Assembly: GCF_905220565.1 (NCBI RefSeq)
Contig: NC_059395.1
Span: forward strand, 18,207,289 to 18,271,288
Length of the DNA stretch: 64,000 bases
Direction of reading: 5' to 3'
Source: Melitaea cinxia
Lineage: Eukaryota > Arthropoda > Insecta > Lepidoptera > Nymphalidae
Positions 1 through 14,600 of this stretch are shown piece by piece. The position numbers were made by a program, and so were the translations under genes. Position 1 is the first letter of the stretch. Every line of letters starts with the position of its first letter. Below the pieces are notes generated by a model. That model searched no databases. It had not been told where the DNA came from and was given only the letters and a program-made list of their open reading frames with translations.

Positions 1-667
1 AGTTTTTCTCTCACATATTTTATCTGTGAACTGTTTCACAAGAGTGCAATCAGAGAATAGCAACGTTGTTTCAGATAACCAATACATTATGTAAATCATT
101 CGATTATTTTGCCAGATAGTTTTAACTTTTAAGGCAGAGAGTGCAAAGTAATGCTCTGGAAAATAAATTGTTAATAATAATTTAGTAGTTATGCGTATCA
201 AAGATATTAAATCTTTTTAATAAAAGTTGTGAATGATTATTAAGTCATGTCAATTATTAGGTACGTTCACTATTAAAAATTACAGACATAATGCTTGATT
301 AAAATTAAATTGAATTGTCTAGAATAAAATCTTATCTTTTAGACTTTAAAGAATCTTAAAGAATGTAAAAAAAAATTAAATAAAATTTTTAGTCGAACTG
401 CAGTGTATTGTTATTGTTATTTTCAATATTTAATTTCAGATTCCAAATCGTTTTACAATTCATGAAATGCCTAATTATGCTATAAAGAAAACGCAGAACG
501 TTCTGTAAAATAAGCTGTCAAAAAGTTAAGTTCTCAAATAAACCCGTCCTTAAAAGGTTATTAGCCCTAAAGAAGAAGAAGAAGAAAAGGTGCATAATAT
601 GACATTATTTGAGAAAGCAAAAAAAAGTAAAGGCGTCCTAATTAGTAATAACAATGTTTTTATATCG

Positions 668-825
668 CGTCTTCGGTGCGACAAAGTCAGTACTGCGGTC
701 GCCAACCCGCCTGCCCAGCGTGGTGACTATGGGCAAAACACATGAGTTCACGTTATTTTTGGCGTAAACTTGTGGAGGCCTATGTCCAGCAGTGAACTGT
801 ATAGGCTGTAATGATGATAATTATA
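668..825 (-). repeat. Repeat family A, truncated copy
   Basis: Matches the other copies from GCGTCTTCGGTGCGACAAAG to GGCTGTAATGATGAT. Family A is a lepidopteran interspersed repeat of about 330 bp with ATGATG at one end, probably a SINE or a LINE 3' end. Confidence 0.85.
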
Positions 826-3800
826 ATGTTTTTATAGCGTACACTGCTATTTACCCCCTTTTTATCGTGACTTCTTTATTCATAAAAAGTATCTATAAAT
901 AAATTAAAACAAAAACTCCACATTAAATACGTTGCGTGTCCGTTCGCTACTCTGTGTTCTGCTCGAGGCGACCACGACTTCGCTAGTCTAAAAGCGCAAT
1001 ATAAAATATCAACATCGTATAAATAGGAGTATTTATGTATCGGTCAAGCGTACACAGTGCTAATCATGCCGCGAAAAATATTGCGTCGATCGGTCGTAAA
1101 TATGTCTCAAAATGTGGAGTCGAAGACTGTGTTGTTATTTGGAACGCATGAAACATTTTATAGGATGACAACAATGTGACTTTAATGTCTTCATTTGAAA
1201 ATAAACACACATATACATATGTACAGCCAATTTACTTAGAATGGAAAATAAATAAATATAATCAATTTCAATAACACCTAATTAGACTTATAGTTTGTAG
1301 TATGTCACGTATTTTAGAGCACAGACGCAAAATAGTTATGCCTTTTGGTTTAACACTCTAAAATAATAAACCAATGGAAATTTCAGGATATAAATCACGT
1401 GTATTTATGGGGGACCCCATAGCTATTTACCTACTTTTTCTTGCAATTAACTTGGTAGTTATTGCGTGAAACAGTTGGAAACTTCTATATCACTCACTCA
1501 TTTCTAATAATAAATATATTTTATTTTATTTTATTTATTTTTACGAAAACCGAATATGAAAATTAACCACCATGCTTTAGTAATTATTAAATTATATAAT
1601 TAATGTAGTCTCGCTACTTATGTTACGGTAAATCAATGAATTAGGAGTCCGTTTCACTTCCCACAGTCGAGGCAGAACATGTGGCGTTCTAAGTGATGTT
1701 TGTTTGACGGGTAACACCAGTGCACATACTTACATACATAATTGTGTTTGTATCAATTCATGTTTATCGTCAAATAAAGCGGTATTTAAGATTTAATTTC
1801 TCATGCTTTAAGCGATGAGTCATTTAATACAAGTGTTGATAGTTTTATTATAGTTTTTGGACACTTATAAATGTTGTTAAAATTTAACATAAATGTGGTG
1901 TAATTTTATAGCTTTTAAACTTACCTTAAACTAACTGATCCTGTAATCTTCGTAACGTTATATTTGCTTTTTTTCCGGGAATATTGATATTTTGTAATTT
2001 TTGTTAATTAAACTTCTCGGTGATAACGAACACAATTTTTTTTTTCATTTTATTTAGCAATTAATTTTTATTTCACTATATTGAGTTATTGTTTCTTCAT
2101 TGCCTAAATATTTCGTTACACGTATTGCATAGTATGTAGTTTTATTAAATAAATTATAATAAAAATTATTTTTATATAAGATTTCAAATAAGCTTTCGTA
2201 ACTAAAGCTAATGAAGTCAAGATGCGCAAGCGCCGTCGCCGGTCTATATAAAATTGTGACGTAAGCGTTGCGGATGCGAGACACTTTCTCACCAAATTCT
2301 TTATACGAATTTCGGTCTTATTTATAAAGTTTAAAGGCTATTGTCCTGTAACTTATTTCAGAATAGCAAATATTACAAAGTTATAACAATTTTCGTAGAT
2401 TACAAGGCTAATGAGTCTAATGAGCTGTTTCGCTACCTTTGCACTTATTGCGAAAGTAACATTTGTTCATTATTTTCATTATTAAGTCACGTGACGGGTG
2501 CATCCTGTTTTTTTTTTTACTTTTTCTCATGATCCAAAGATAAAAGATAACAACGATCAAGTTTTTTGTGCCGTAGAATTTAATTAATTGATTTTTTTGT
2601 TTTAATTCAAAAATCAATAAAACACGATATATTTTATTTGCATTCAATTAAATATCAAATTTAAACAATGTCAAATTTTCAGTGCCGTACAATTTGAGTT
2701 TTTATTTTTATTTTCTCATTTCAAAATCTAATAAAAAAACGAAATATTTTTTTGTGACTGAATATTTTATTTTTTTAATGAACACGGCTATTAAACCTAA
2801 TCGCATGAAATCCATGGTATGACGCCATGTACTGAATGAAAAAGAAACTGCTCACACATTTGTCACAAGAATAAATGAATTTGTCATCATTCGTCTGTAG
2901 TATAATAATATTTAAAACTTATTTTAAAGTCAAGGGACAAACGTATTAAGCACAGATGTTAAGAAATTAAAAACGAGTTTTTCGGGGTTGTCAATCGTTA
3001 AGTAATGAAATAATTTAAATATATTATTAATTATTTTTAAGTTTTAATTGCTCAATTGTAAGTTCGACCTGTTTGTTATAACCGCAATAATAATAATTTT
3101 CATATTTTACGAGTACATGTAAAATAGTTAAAAGTAAAAAAATTCAATATACGATATTATTCAAAGCCTAAATTTGACTTTTTTGACATTATTTTGATTT
3201 TAAGTAAATTATCTAGGTATGTGTCGAAAATAAATTTTTATACACTTCAATTTGAATAAGATTTGACTCGCATTCACATCCGTTTTAATTTTCGAAACTA
3301 TGAAATACTTAACATATCCAAATAAACTAATTAACTTTACTGTATATAAATACTTATTACGTAATAAATCGAAAACTTTTCTAAAATATCAATATATAAA
3401 CCTCAATACGATTAATTAAACACCATACTAGAAAAAACTCATTACTAGACTTCGTACTAACCTAATAAACATATTAAATAATTACCGTACACAAATTTTA
3501 ATGCCGGTGGCGAAAGTGACAGTTTCTCATGAATTAGAAAAAGTATCTATATCATATGTAATTAGTACATAAACGTCGTATGTTCAATAACTTCCGTTAA
3601 TTAAAAATGAATACTAGTTTGGCCAGTCAGCCCTAGATATTGAGTTGAAGTCACAGCTTCCGTGTAGTAATTATGACTTGTGTATGAGAATTTTTATGGA
3701 AATGTATATGGGAAGAAGGGCGAACACACACTCACACATACTTATGTTAATCGTATTGTCAAAAACTCAATAACTAAACACTCTTTAACACAACTTTAAA

Positions 3801-4737
3801 GTTTATCCTGCATAATGTAGCGTATGTATCGAATATTCATTTGTTATCAAAATATATTTATAGAGGAATTTGGTTTCTATCTCAATGGCAATTGAAGTGA
3901 TTTTGGTGTGTATTTATTTCGGTAGAGATGTAAATGATACGAGTATAGTACAATTTTATTGTATGTTCTATCGGGTTTACGGGTTAAAGTAATCAATGTT
4001 TGTGTAATTTTATGGATATTTTTTTATTTATTTTAATATTTGGTTGTCTCGTTGTAGATGATTATTTTAGAACTTTTATACGATAATAGTTCTTTCATTT
4101 GCCTAAAATGATGCTTGAAATAATAATAAGAATAAACTGTTTAGTTGTTTCTGCGCAAATATTGAGATCAGATTGTTTGCTAAGGTAAATTAATGATACA
4201 AAAGAACGCATAGAGTTGACTAACTTTTTTAAAACCCTCATACTTTTGATAGTCATAAACATGTAAAATAGAAAAACAATATTCGAAGCACATGCACATG
4301 TTCGAACGTTACGTGTTTACGTTGAGTTTTTTTCCCGCCTATAGATTTAAATGCTTTCTCATAAGCGCACATGCGCGTGGGAACGGTTGGGCTAATGAAG
4401 GTAATGAGTTGCCGACTTGCTAATCGTGTGTGTATCGTTTGTTGTTGATGGATTTCAACACTTTTATACACAAACATCTTTGTATTGAACTGTATTTTTA
4501 GCAATAATTTTTACGTCAATTTATGTTCTCTTTTTTTGTCAACGTTAAAAAGATTATGAATTCTAGCTCTACTATACCTTTATTTTAATTTTTAAAAGAT
4601 GATATATAGACTTACTAAGAAAGAGGTTACATAAGATCATACTTAAAGCATGCTTAGTTAATAATTTTTATTTCGAATCATAAATTTTTAGTAAGTCTTT
4701 GTAAAAAAGTGGTTAAATAATATTTTTCTTGAAACCT

Positions 4738-5073
4738 TCATCATTACAGCCTATACAGTCCACTGCTGGACATAGGCCTCCACAAGTTTACGTCAAAAAT
4801 AACGTGAACTCATGTGTTTTGCCCATAGTCACCACGCTGGGCAGGCGGGTTGGTGACCGCAGTACTGGCTTTGTCGCACCAAAGACGCTGCTGCCCGTCT
4901 TCGGCCTGTGTATTTCAAAGCCAGCAGTTGGATGGTTATCCCGCCATCGGTCGGCTTCTTAAGTTCCAAGATGGTTGTGGAACCTTGTTATCCCTTAGTC
5001 GCCTCTTACGACACCCACGGGAAGAGAGGGGGTGGCTAAATTCTTTAGTGCCGTAGCCACACAGCACTTAACT
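4738..5073 (+). repeat. Repeat family A, near full copy
   Basis: Runs from TCATTACAGCCTATACAGTC to CGTAGCCACACAGCA. One of the longest copies here. It carries a 68-residue open frame shared with other copies. Confidence 0.9.
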
Positions 5074-5527
5074 CTTGCTCTTAAGCTCTTGAAACCTTAT
5101 TGGTATTTAATATTAAATCTAAAGTGCACGATGAAAAGGAAAATAGTCTAAATTAATGAGTTTTTTTTATATATATTGTATAACTGAAATAAATATTTGG
5201 AACATTCGACAATACCTGAATCTGCTAGAATATTCCATCGATGACTTTTAAATATGACTCAAGTTAACATATTTTTACTGTAGTAACTCTGTAAGTCAAC
5301 GTAGAACTATTCTTTTTTATAACGGATATGGTGTATTTTATAATGGATTTGGTGAGCAGATGTGAGCATTCCGTCATCGTAGCCATATGTCCTATTTTTC
5401 TTAGGATACGTTAGAACTTTTAAGTGACCTAGTTTTATGGAAGTTATTTGAATTTTTTACAGTAGCTTTCGTAGCAGTTAGATGTAGCAGTAATACTAGA
5501 AATTAATTCTTTAATGTTTGTGTTAAG

Positions 5528-5690
5528 GTTACCGAGGCCAGAACTGCGAGATCGACATCGACGACTGTCCCGGACATTTGTGTCAGAACGGAGCAACTTG
5601 CATCGACGGGCTCAACTCGTACACTTGCGAGTGTCCGCCGACATTCACCGGGACACTCTGCGAGACTGATGTCGATGAGTGTGCTTTGAG
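5528..5690 (+). CDS. N: Notch exon: EGF7
   Basis: Reads GYRGQNCEIDIDDCPGH and on to DVDECALR, the end of EGF6, all of EGF7 and the start of EGF8. Acceptor TTAAG before 5528 and donor GTAAGT after 5690. Entry phase 1, exit phase 2. It is the first exon visible in the window. Confidence 0.93.
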
Positions 5691-8600
5691 GTAAGTCATC
5701 GGCCCTCGGTAAAATTTACTTATTTGTCGAGGGTCTGAAAACACACAATACACAGGAAACAAATGCCCATAACACGGCAAACTGCATGGACTATAGAAGT
5801 GTTTGAAATGAGTGGGGTATCGATTTCGTGACCATAAGTGCAACAGCCAGTGCTGTGACCGCTGTACCAATGCATCCATAAATCTTACTGACACATAAGC
5901 TAAACTATCACGGTTACCTACTCTGAATACTTTATTCTACCGGACTGATCGCGATAGTCATTTTGATATTCCCTATATTGGTCCCTATATTTTGGCGACG
6001 CGCGACGTTCCAGACGAATATGGTGACGGCTACTTGTACTATCGCTTGTGACTTAAGCGACAAATGATAAATTGCGACATGTGTGCAAAAACTTAGAGTT
6101 TATAGCTTACAAGCTAGAATATTTCCACCTTGTAATATTAGTTAAGGTAACTGTTTATCATGATACTATAAACAACTTAAATGTTAACATAACTTAAGAT
6201 AACTTTCTTTTCGAATAACAAACAAGATTATACAAGTTAGCCGTAAAACGGAAAGAAAAATAACACCTGCTTATCACATACTTTTAATTTCACCTTTATT
6301 ACAATGGACTAAGATTCAAGTTTATGAAACACACTTTTAAGACAAAATTCTGTGCAAGGTAAAAATAGCTACAGTACTTATAATTGAGAAGTATAAAAAA
6401 TTATAGCATATAATATTGATTCTTATTTACACAGGAATAATGACGATTTGAGAATGAAACAATTAAATAATTGCAGCCGTATTGTTCGCCGAAATATTTT
6501 CACGGACAAAAGTATGACACAATTTTCTTATTGATTGTTCAAAAAGTATTGATTGTGAGGAATTATCACAAATCGCTTACGTATAATTTGGAACAATTAC
6601 GACGATTTTTGTCCATTTTGTATAATACTCAAGCTTTTTACACATACTTTTTAGTCGAATATAAAATAATTGAATTCATTTTGATAGCCTTCACTTTGTT
6701 TGAAATTTATTTATCGTTATTTCAGCTCTGCGCGCTCACATAGGTATAGATAGCTTAAAAACTTATTCATAAACAGTCTCCCAAAAAATTTTTTTAATTC
6801 GTTTCATACATTCCAAAAACGTTTAAAAATGTTGAAACTTGTTGGTGGTATGGTTTTGTTATTTTTTTTACTGTGGACATTAAAACCTTCTTTTAAAATA
6901 CTTTATCATAAACTGTATCAAACTAGCGACTTTTATTGGTGTCTTTAAATTAGTCTAATGACGTATTCGCATAAAATCGAATATCGAACTTAGTCATTAT
7001 CTCATCAAGCAGTCAATGACCTTTCATATTTGAGAGTGTAGAATGAATTATTGATGTCATAATTATAATTTTAAAACGTGTTATTAATTGGATCACTCCC
7101 TTGATTTTAAATGTCTAAACTTACGAAAGTTTAATGTTAAAAAAGACAGTGCTTTACCCTCTTTTTGTACTAATTAGTACTATATCATAGTATTTTCGGT
7201 GTAAAGAAGTAAGTAAAATTATTGGGCGTAATTTGCTTGGTATTGTGAAACGTTAATCCCTATTTTTTTATATTTGTAATTAATAGAAAAAATCAAAGCG
7301 ATTTTAGAAAAGTACACTTTTACCTTTTTCAATTTAACATTTTAACAAGTTGTTAGTCTTATAAAGCTTTTAGAAGCAATTTATATTAATATATAAAAAG
7401 AAAAAGAAGATTAAAAATCATTACTCCACGTTACAGTTTTTATTTCTTAACCATTTTTAAAATTCGATATCTTTCAGACCGCCCGCCGAAATTTTATAAA
7501 CAAATATTTTGATTTACTCCTGGTAAATAATTTTACTTTAATTGCAACGGGATAAAACTCATTTTCCAATAACTTTCATTTAATGCAACGCGTGATTAAA
7601 ATTGTCGAAACTGCTTAACCGCTCTACCTTCTTTTCCGCTCTTATTTCGAGAGTATTGCCTTTTAGTTCCTCTGCCTGTATGCTAATTTGTTTTCTATCA
7701 CGTTACAATAAGGTTGATTATTATTTACAATGATCTCAAGGGGGATAATGTCATCCTATCCGGTCCGCTGGCACGTAAAAGGTAACTGATGAATGCGTGC
7801 GCAATATCGAATTACTATGTATTTTTTTAAATATTTTTTGTAGGTTCGAATGTTCATTCAGGTGTTAAGATATTTTGGGGAATCGTGAAGTCACGAAGAT
7901 ATAGTGTTAGTATATGTTTGCATACACAACCGATGCATTATATATTCTCAGTTGCGTGGGTACAATTAAATTTTTTATCTATTTTTTATTTTATAGTGAG
8001 ATACAAACATCGTAAATGTTTTAGTGTTTTATAACAGCGACATAAATCGGTTTTATTTAATCGATATTTTTGTAGAACTATTCGACCGTTACGAGGCGAT
8101 GTGTGGACTTTATAATGTCAAATCTGACATTTTATTGCCGCTCGAATTATCATTTTTACTACCCATAAACACGATGGTAATAATTTAATAAAATATTATG
8201 TAATTCTATTACTTATTTTTTACGAGTGGTTTTAAATTTGTAATTTTTTTTTTGTTGACCAAAACTACAAAATTGTATTATGAGTTGACAGTTATACCAA
8301 TTTTCAAGTAACTTTATGGTTCATTTAACCATTCAAATCAACTAATTACATTTAAAGACTTGAGGCGCTGGCTTTTAATTTATAGAAAAAAAAGCGTTAC
8401 CGTGACAAATCTTTCAGTTTAAAATATAAATATTTTTTAATAATTACGACGTGAAACTGATGACTCAATCTCTGAACAGAAAAGAAGAATGTACTTATTC
8501 AAAATCAACAGCCAAAGTTACAGTTGGCCTCGAGTAAACAAGAGTAACCGTTACAGTAGTCCTAGTACCTAAAAAATGTACCGAGTTCAAAATTACTCCT

Positions 8601-11600
8601 ACAAACATTACTTAAATACCGACAGCGAGAAAGTCGATATGTTTATTCATGAACGACACTTCCAACCCGTTAATACTGAGTTATTTATTAATTACACGAA
8701 TCGATTCCCCTCTGTGAGATAATTATCACGGGAACTCAATAGAAATAAACGAGTACCGACGCTTTTCAGATAAGAGATGTGTCGATACTGAATCCAGTAG
8801 CTGGTAATGTAAATAGGATTAGGTGAAAACTCTTTAGATGATATTTTACGTCCGTTGAATGGTTAAATAGATATTTTTGAAGTAGCTATATGGAAATTAA
8901 AGATCGAATCGATAACGTTAACAATGTCGAAGTACATCGACTAGTTAATGAAGCGTTGTATTTAATTACAAGCGAGAGAATCAAAAAACGATATAATTAA
9001 AAACTAGACAGAGCACAACACAACACAAACAGAAAAAAAAAATGACAAACAATCAGTTTCACACTAATAGCGCTTCGGCTTTCAAAGCATCAAAGATAAG
9101 GTGAAGACGAATACACGGAACGTTATTGCTACAATTCATTTAAATGTTGAATATTTCAACTAAAAGCAATATCCGACGACGCGTGGATGACATGGAAGAG
9201 GCCGTCTCCATTACAAGTGTTCCATCGTGATCATTTGTTACTGACAGCGGTAGCCCATCGGTATTCAATTTAGTTTTATCATCTGAACATTAATCATGGT
9301 AATCAATAGTTTCCTCCAGTACTGCAGCTAACACCGCATTGGTATATGATAGAACCTATACCGTTTGTATAATTAAAACTTTTTACGAGCCATATTTTCA
9401 AAACAATATGTGACTAGCTTGAAATGTAATTATTCCAGCTAGACTTTCCATTTGTCCGTGTCGTAAATTCGATTCGAGAATGACACTGTGTTGAGCAATT
9501 CGTCTGTTGGGGTTTATTTATTTATCGACATTTATTTCCTTGTGTGGTGTCACCGCTGTTGGACATTGTGATGCTGTTCTTGTTCTCGTTTTGGCAAAAT
9601 TTATTGATCTGAAATATGGATGTTTCTTGTCACGAACCAAGAGGTAATATATCGTTCCGCTTCTTCACAAGATATTTAAATCTTATGTTTTGCACCAAAA
9701 TCTTCCCAGGACAAACTGCATTAGGAATTGAAATCAACAATTTTAAGACGTTTATTGAATTTAAACATTTTTTTTTTCTTTATAATTGTTAATATTTTTG
9801 TCGCTTAACTTCTGACTAATTATTGCAATTTCTTACTTGCAATATCGCGACATTTTAAGACGTAATTTTGCAAAATCCTGGGTGCGGTCATTATGAAAGT
9901 ACGCAAAGAAGCCGGTAGTCTCTCGGAGGTAATAAATCGTACTGAGCTTTGACTAAGCCTGTGTTGCTTATAATTATAGATGATTGCATATTATGTAAGT
10001 TCTACGGGATATATTTTCTTGAAAACAATTACCAAATTATTTCAAGGAACGTTACAGCACACTATAACATACACGACATTGCCAATACAACTTACTAAGC
10101 TTAAAAATGCTTTTTTACTAGTTATCAATAAAAAAGTATATAAATAGTATAGTGTAAAACTGGAAAAAAGTGATTTATAGTGAATTGTGATTACTTATAA
10201 GTTTTTGTTTGTTAATTCGACGACCATGTACACCATTTATTAATTGTTATAAAATATTGAGCATTGTATAGTTAAATAACATACAATAACAAAGGCACAT
10301 GACAAAGCCCTTAAACTCGCCTAGGTAAAACGACGTATGATTAACGATGATGACAGTAATGGCAAATGCCTTCCGTGTCGAGGTCAATGCTACTGGACTT
10401 TATTGCAGGCTTCCCTTTGAATACCCTTTTTAAAGGGAATTTAGCTACATTTCCTATCTTATAAAATAAAATTAAACATTATAACTTAGGAAGTTTAATA
10501 CTATCGGCAACTGTAAAAGTTTTTTAAAATAAAATAATCATTTCAATCTATTAAACTTTGCTATTCTTATTGTTGGTTGACATGGTGTATGTAATGTGCG
10601 ACAAAAAAGTACTAAAAAGAATTTAATTTTTATCCATCTAAGATTATAAACCATACTGATTTTAAAGTTTAACAGTAATAACAACTTTTTCTTTGTGTAA
10701 GTCATTAGTTTCACGTAATTAGTTAATTCCTCATTTGATCATTTAACGATCATTATAAGAAAAACAATTCATGTTATAAACCTGAATACACTTGACTGAC
10801 TTCACAGGTAACATTTCACTGTGTGAAAATTAAATCGTTCCTACGTTCTGACAGAACACAAACAAGTAAAAAGGCATTGAAGCTAAAAGTCACCATTTGA
10901 TTTACAACTCCTTTGACTCGTAACATATTTACCGTCGTCCCTTGGTGTCTAAACTCGAGCGCTGTAAATCATTCGAAAGAGTTAAGTTATGGCTTACTTT
11001 ATTAAGCAATGTTTATCCTTTTCTAATTACGTTTAAATTGTTAAAAACTATAATTGTTTGTATTAAATAAGCTGTATATAATGAATAATAGAAACAAATG
11101 TATCTAAACAACTGTACCTTAAAAACAGATGACAGCGTAAGCATATAGCGGATCATATGATATCTCTATAGGTACGTCTATTAATTAGCATTACATAAGT
11201 ATGTACTTACAATTGTTTCCTAAATTATGGTTGAAAACGCTCTAGCAAGAATTTCGCAATACTAATTTATTTCATCTTACATCCCGATTTCTAATGTAAC
11301 CAGTATTATTGGTCGTTTTAAGATCAGATATAACATGCGCAAGAGCACGCGCCCGCGGCACGCCTGTTCGAACTTAGCCTTTGGGTCTTTGTGTTGTGAA
11401 ACTGTGATTTACCTTATCTATGACCTCTTTTGTTAAATGCCTTTTACTTAATACTTAGGATTAAATTTGTTTTCAAGCATACCAGCCAGCAACTTTACTT
11501 AATTTTTTGAACCAAATTCTTCAAAAATAAGTCGAAAAATCTTCAATTAACCGTGTAAGTTCCTCTGGAATTACCCGAAAAAATGTACCCTAATAAATGA

Positions 11601-14600
11601 TATTTAAAGCGCTTGAAAACAATTTCAGACTGTATAAGTCGGTGCCTTTGTGTAAAATAACTCTCGGGAAAAACACTTTCATTATCCTTATTTCTTTTGG
11701 CGTACGACAAAAAAAAACAAAGTTTTTTATAGCGTTTTAATTTTGAAATTCTAAACTGTTGCATATTTTAAAAAAGATGGGTTCTTCAACTCTATTTAGG
11801 CAAATATAAAGCAATGATCATATAGTTTCTTTAATAGGTAGCTATGACATTCATCTTGTTAATTTCATAATCTAATTTCGTGCCTTTTCCAACAGGCCTC
11901 TTGTCTGTCAGAATGGTGCTACTTGTACCAACTCTGTTGGTGGGTTTTCCTGCATCTGCGTGAACGGGTGGACGGGTCCTGAGTGTTCTGTGAACATCGA
12001 CGACTGTGCTGGCGCCGCTTGCTTCAACGGTGCTACGTGTATTGACCGTGTTGGAGCGTTCTACTGTAAATGTACTCCGGGAAAAACTGGTAAGTTTCCA
12101 GTACTCGCTTATAAACTTTAGGACTTATAATAGATTTTGTTTTATTTCACACATTGTCGTTTAGCTTGTTATCACTTTGTTAAAGATATCCTAGGTATTT
12201 ACTATGTTGTTTTGGATTTTAATAGTATATGTTCATCTAACAGCTTAGATTCTTTTGGTACCATTTATGATCAATTTATTAAAATGAATATATATCTAGG
12301 TCTCCTCTGCCACTTGGACGACGCCTGCACATCGAATCCTTGCCACGCCGACGCTATTTGTGACACGAGCCCCATCAACGGATCGTACACTTGCTCATGT
12401 GCTTCTGGTTATAAGGGCTTGGACTGTTCTGAAGACATCGATGAGTGTGAACAGGGTTAGTACGCGTTATTTTTAGCTATTTATGATTGCTTTCATTTAT
12501 TTTAAAACAAAATCATGCCGTTATCTCAAAGACTCAACTAATACTCCAATTAGCCAATATTAGGTTTAGTGAATGGAAAAAACGGAATATCTCTTGAAAC
12601 AAACCTTGCTGATCTTTAATCAGAAATATGCCTTAAATATCAATAAATGCCCACAGGATCACCATGTGAACACGACGGTATCTGCGTGAATACTCCCGGT
12701 TCCTTCGCCTGTAACTGTTCTGTCGGCTTCACGGGGCCGCGCTGTGAGACCAATGTGAACGAATGCGAGAGTCACCCTTGCAGGAACGATGGCTCTTGTC
12801 TCGATGACCCTGGAACCTTCCGATGTGTCTGCATGCCGGGTAAGTTGATTTTTCAATATGTTATAATTATGAGTTTCAAAAGCAATGAAACAAATTTTAA
12901 TTCATCTTGAAATATAATAAAATAATAAAATAAAATAATACGAAAAAGTCAATATGTGCTAAGAGGCAATTAATTGTTTTAAATACATAAACATTAGCAA
13001 TTTTCAGGCAACAGTCCTAATAGACCATTAAAGCAATTTCGGATGCTAATTAAACCAATAATTTTTTAATAACTACTTACAAAGTAACTCATTAATTGAT
13101 TCTCTTAATTGCAAATGTAAGATCAAATAATACTTATCGTAAGTAAATATTAACAGGACACTTGTACATAAATTGTAATAACTAAGTCCATTTAAATCAC
13201 GATGATCATTACCGAACATCATTACCACAGTGGCACGCGCGAGTGACGCATAAATCGGCAGATAATAATCATGAACTTGTAATTTTTCAACTAAAACTAT
13301 ATCCGTTTATTTCATTTGTAACCAATGTAAGTTTAATTAAATTATCTATATAAATAATAAACATAAGTCTAAACTTTCGTTTAAAAGTATCATCTTTTTC
13401 TTCTGTGGACATTTTTAATGAATTTTTCATTATTTAATGTTTTTATATTTCCATTACAACACTTTATTAACCAAAGTAAGATAAAGTTGTAACAAAAGGG
13501 CGTTTTGTCTGTTGGTATTCTATCTATCGGTGTCTACCAGTCAATCTTTAGGACAAACAGACAAAGTATTGTAGGTGATAATAATTAATAGCATAGTAGT
13601 AATATATAGCTTTATAAATATATAAAAATAAGTACATATTCTTTATACAACCAATAAATAGACTTACTTAATAATACTTGTACTGTGTGGCTACGGTACT
13701 AAAGAATATATCCACCCCCTCTCTTCCCGTGGGTGTCGTATGAGACGACTAAGGGATAACACAGTTCCGCTACCACCTTGGAATTTAAAAAGCCGACCGA
13801 TGGCGGGATAACCATTCAACTGCTGGCTTTGAAATACACAGGCCGAAGACGGGCAGCAGCGTCTTCGGTGCGACAAAGCCAGCCCTGCGGTCACCAACCC
13901 GCCTGCCTAGCGTGGTGACTATGGGCAAAACACATGAGTTCACGTTATTTTTGGCGTAAACTTGTAGAGGCCTATGTCCAGCAGTGGACTGTATAGGCTG
14001 TAATGATGATGATGATGAAATAGACTTTGTTTTTGTAGTCAGAAGAATTGTATTGTATTTATTTTGTCATATATATCTGATATTGATTACCCTATGATGT
14101 TACCGTTGACTTTACTTGTCCACAAATTCAATTTATTCATACTAAACGCACAATACTAAGCCGCAATTGTCTCTAATGTTGTGTTTATTGTTAAGCTAGT
14201 AGTTGGTCGTGGTTGTCTTGTGTTGTCCATCGGATTGTACCTTGATTTGTAAAGTAACGGTAGAGAAGTGTCCACAATGTTACGATTTACTACTCGGTTG
14301 ACAGCTTGATGATAATCATTACCTAGAAAGATAGATTGTGAAAAGTTCTTCGTACAGGGTTGGCGATACTGTAGAACATCGCTATAGTTGCTTAAAGAAA
14401 ACTTTATTAATAAATGGACTTAAAATATCATTATGGAATGTTTAGATTATCTTTACGCATAGATTTATCTGAACATATTTTAATCCTTTTATCCGTTTTA
14501 TTCTAAATGAATATGTACTTTTGTTTTAAAATAAAATAGACAATAATAAATTTAAAAAAATATATACGTAAATGATATTTAGTGGACGTTTAATTACTGA

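Larger units (their letters stand above)
1..5527 (+). other. Notch intron (left part)
   Basis: No EGF-like exon was found on either strand. It is AT-rich with two copies of repeat family A (668-825 and 4738-5073) and a short AAG microsatellite near 571. The exons for the signal peptide and EGF1-6 must lie further left. Confidence 0.7.

Noticed and set aside
6471..6743. 90-codon frame in the first large intron
   Set aside because: AT-rich, hydrophobic by composition, no start context, splice or family support.
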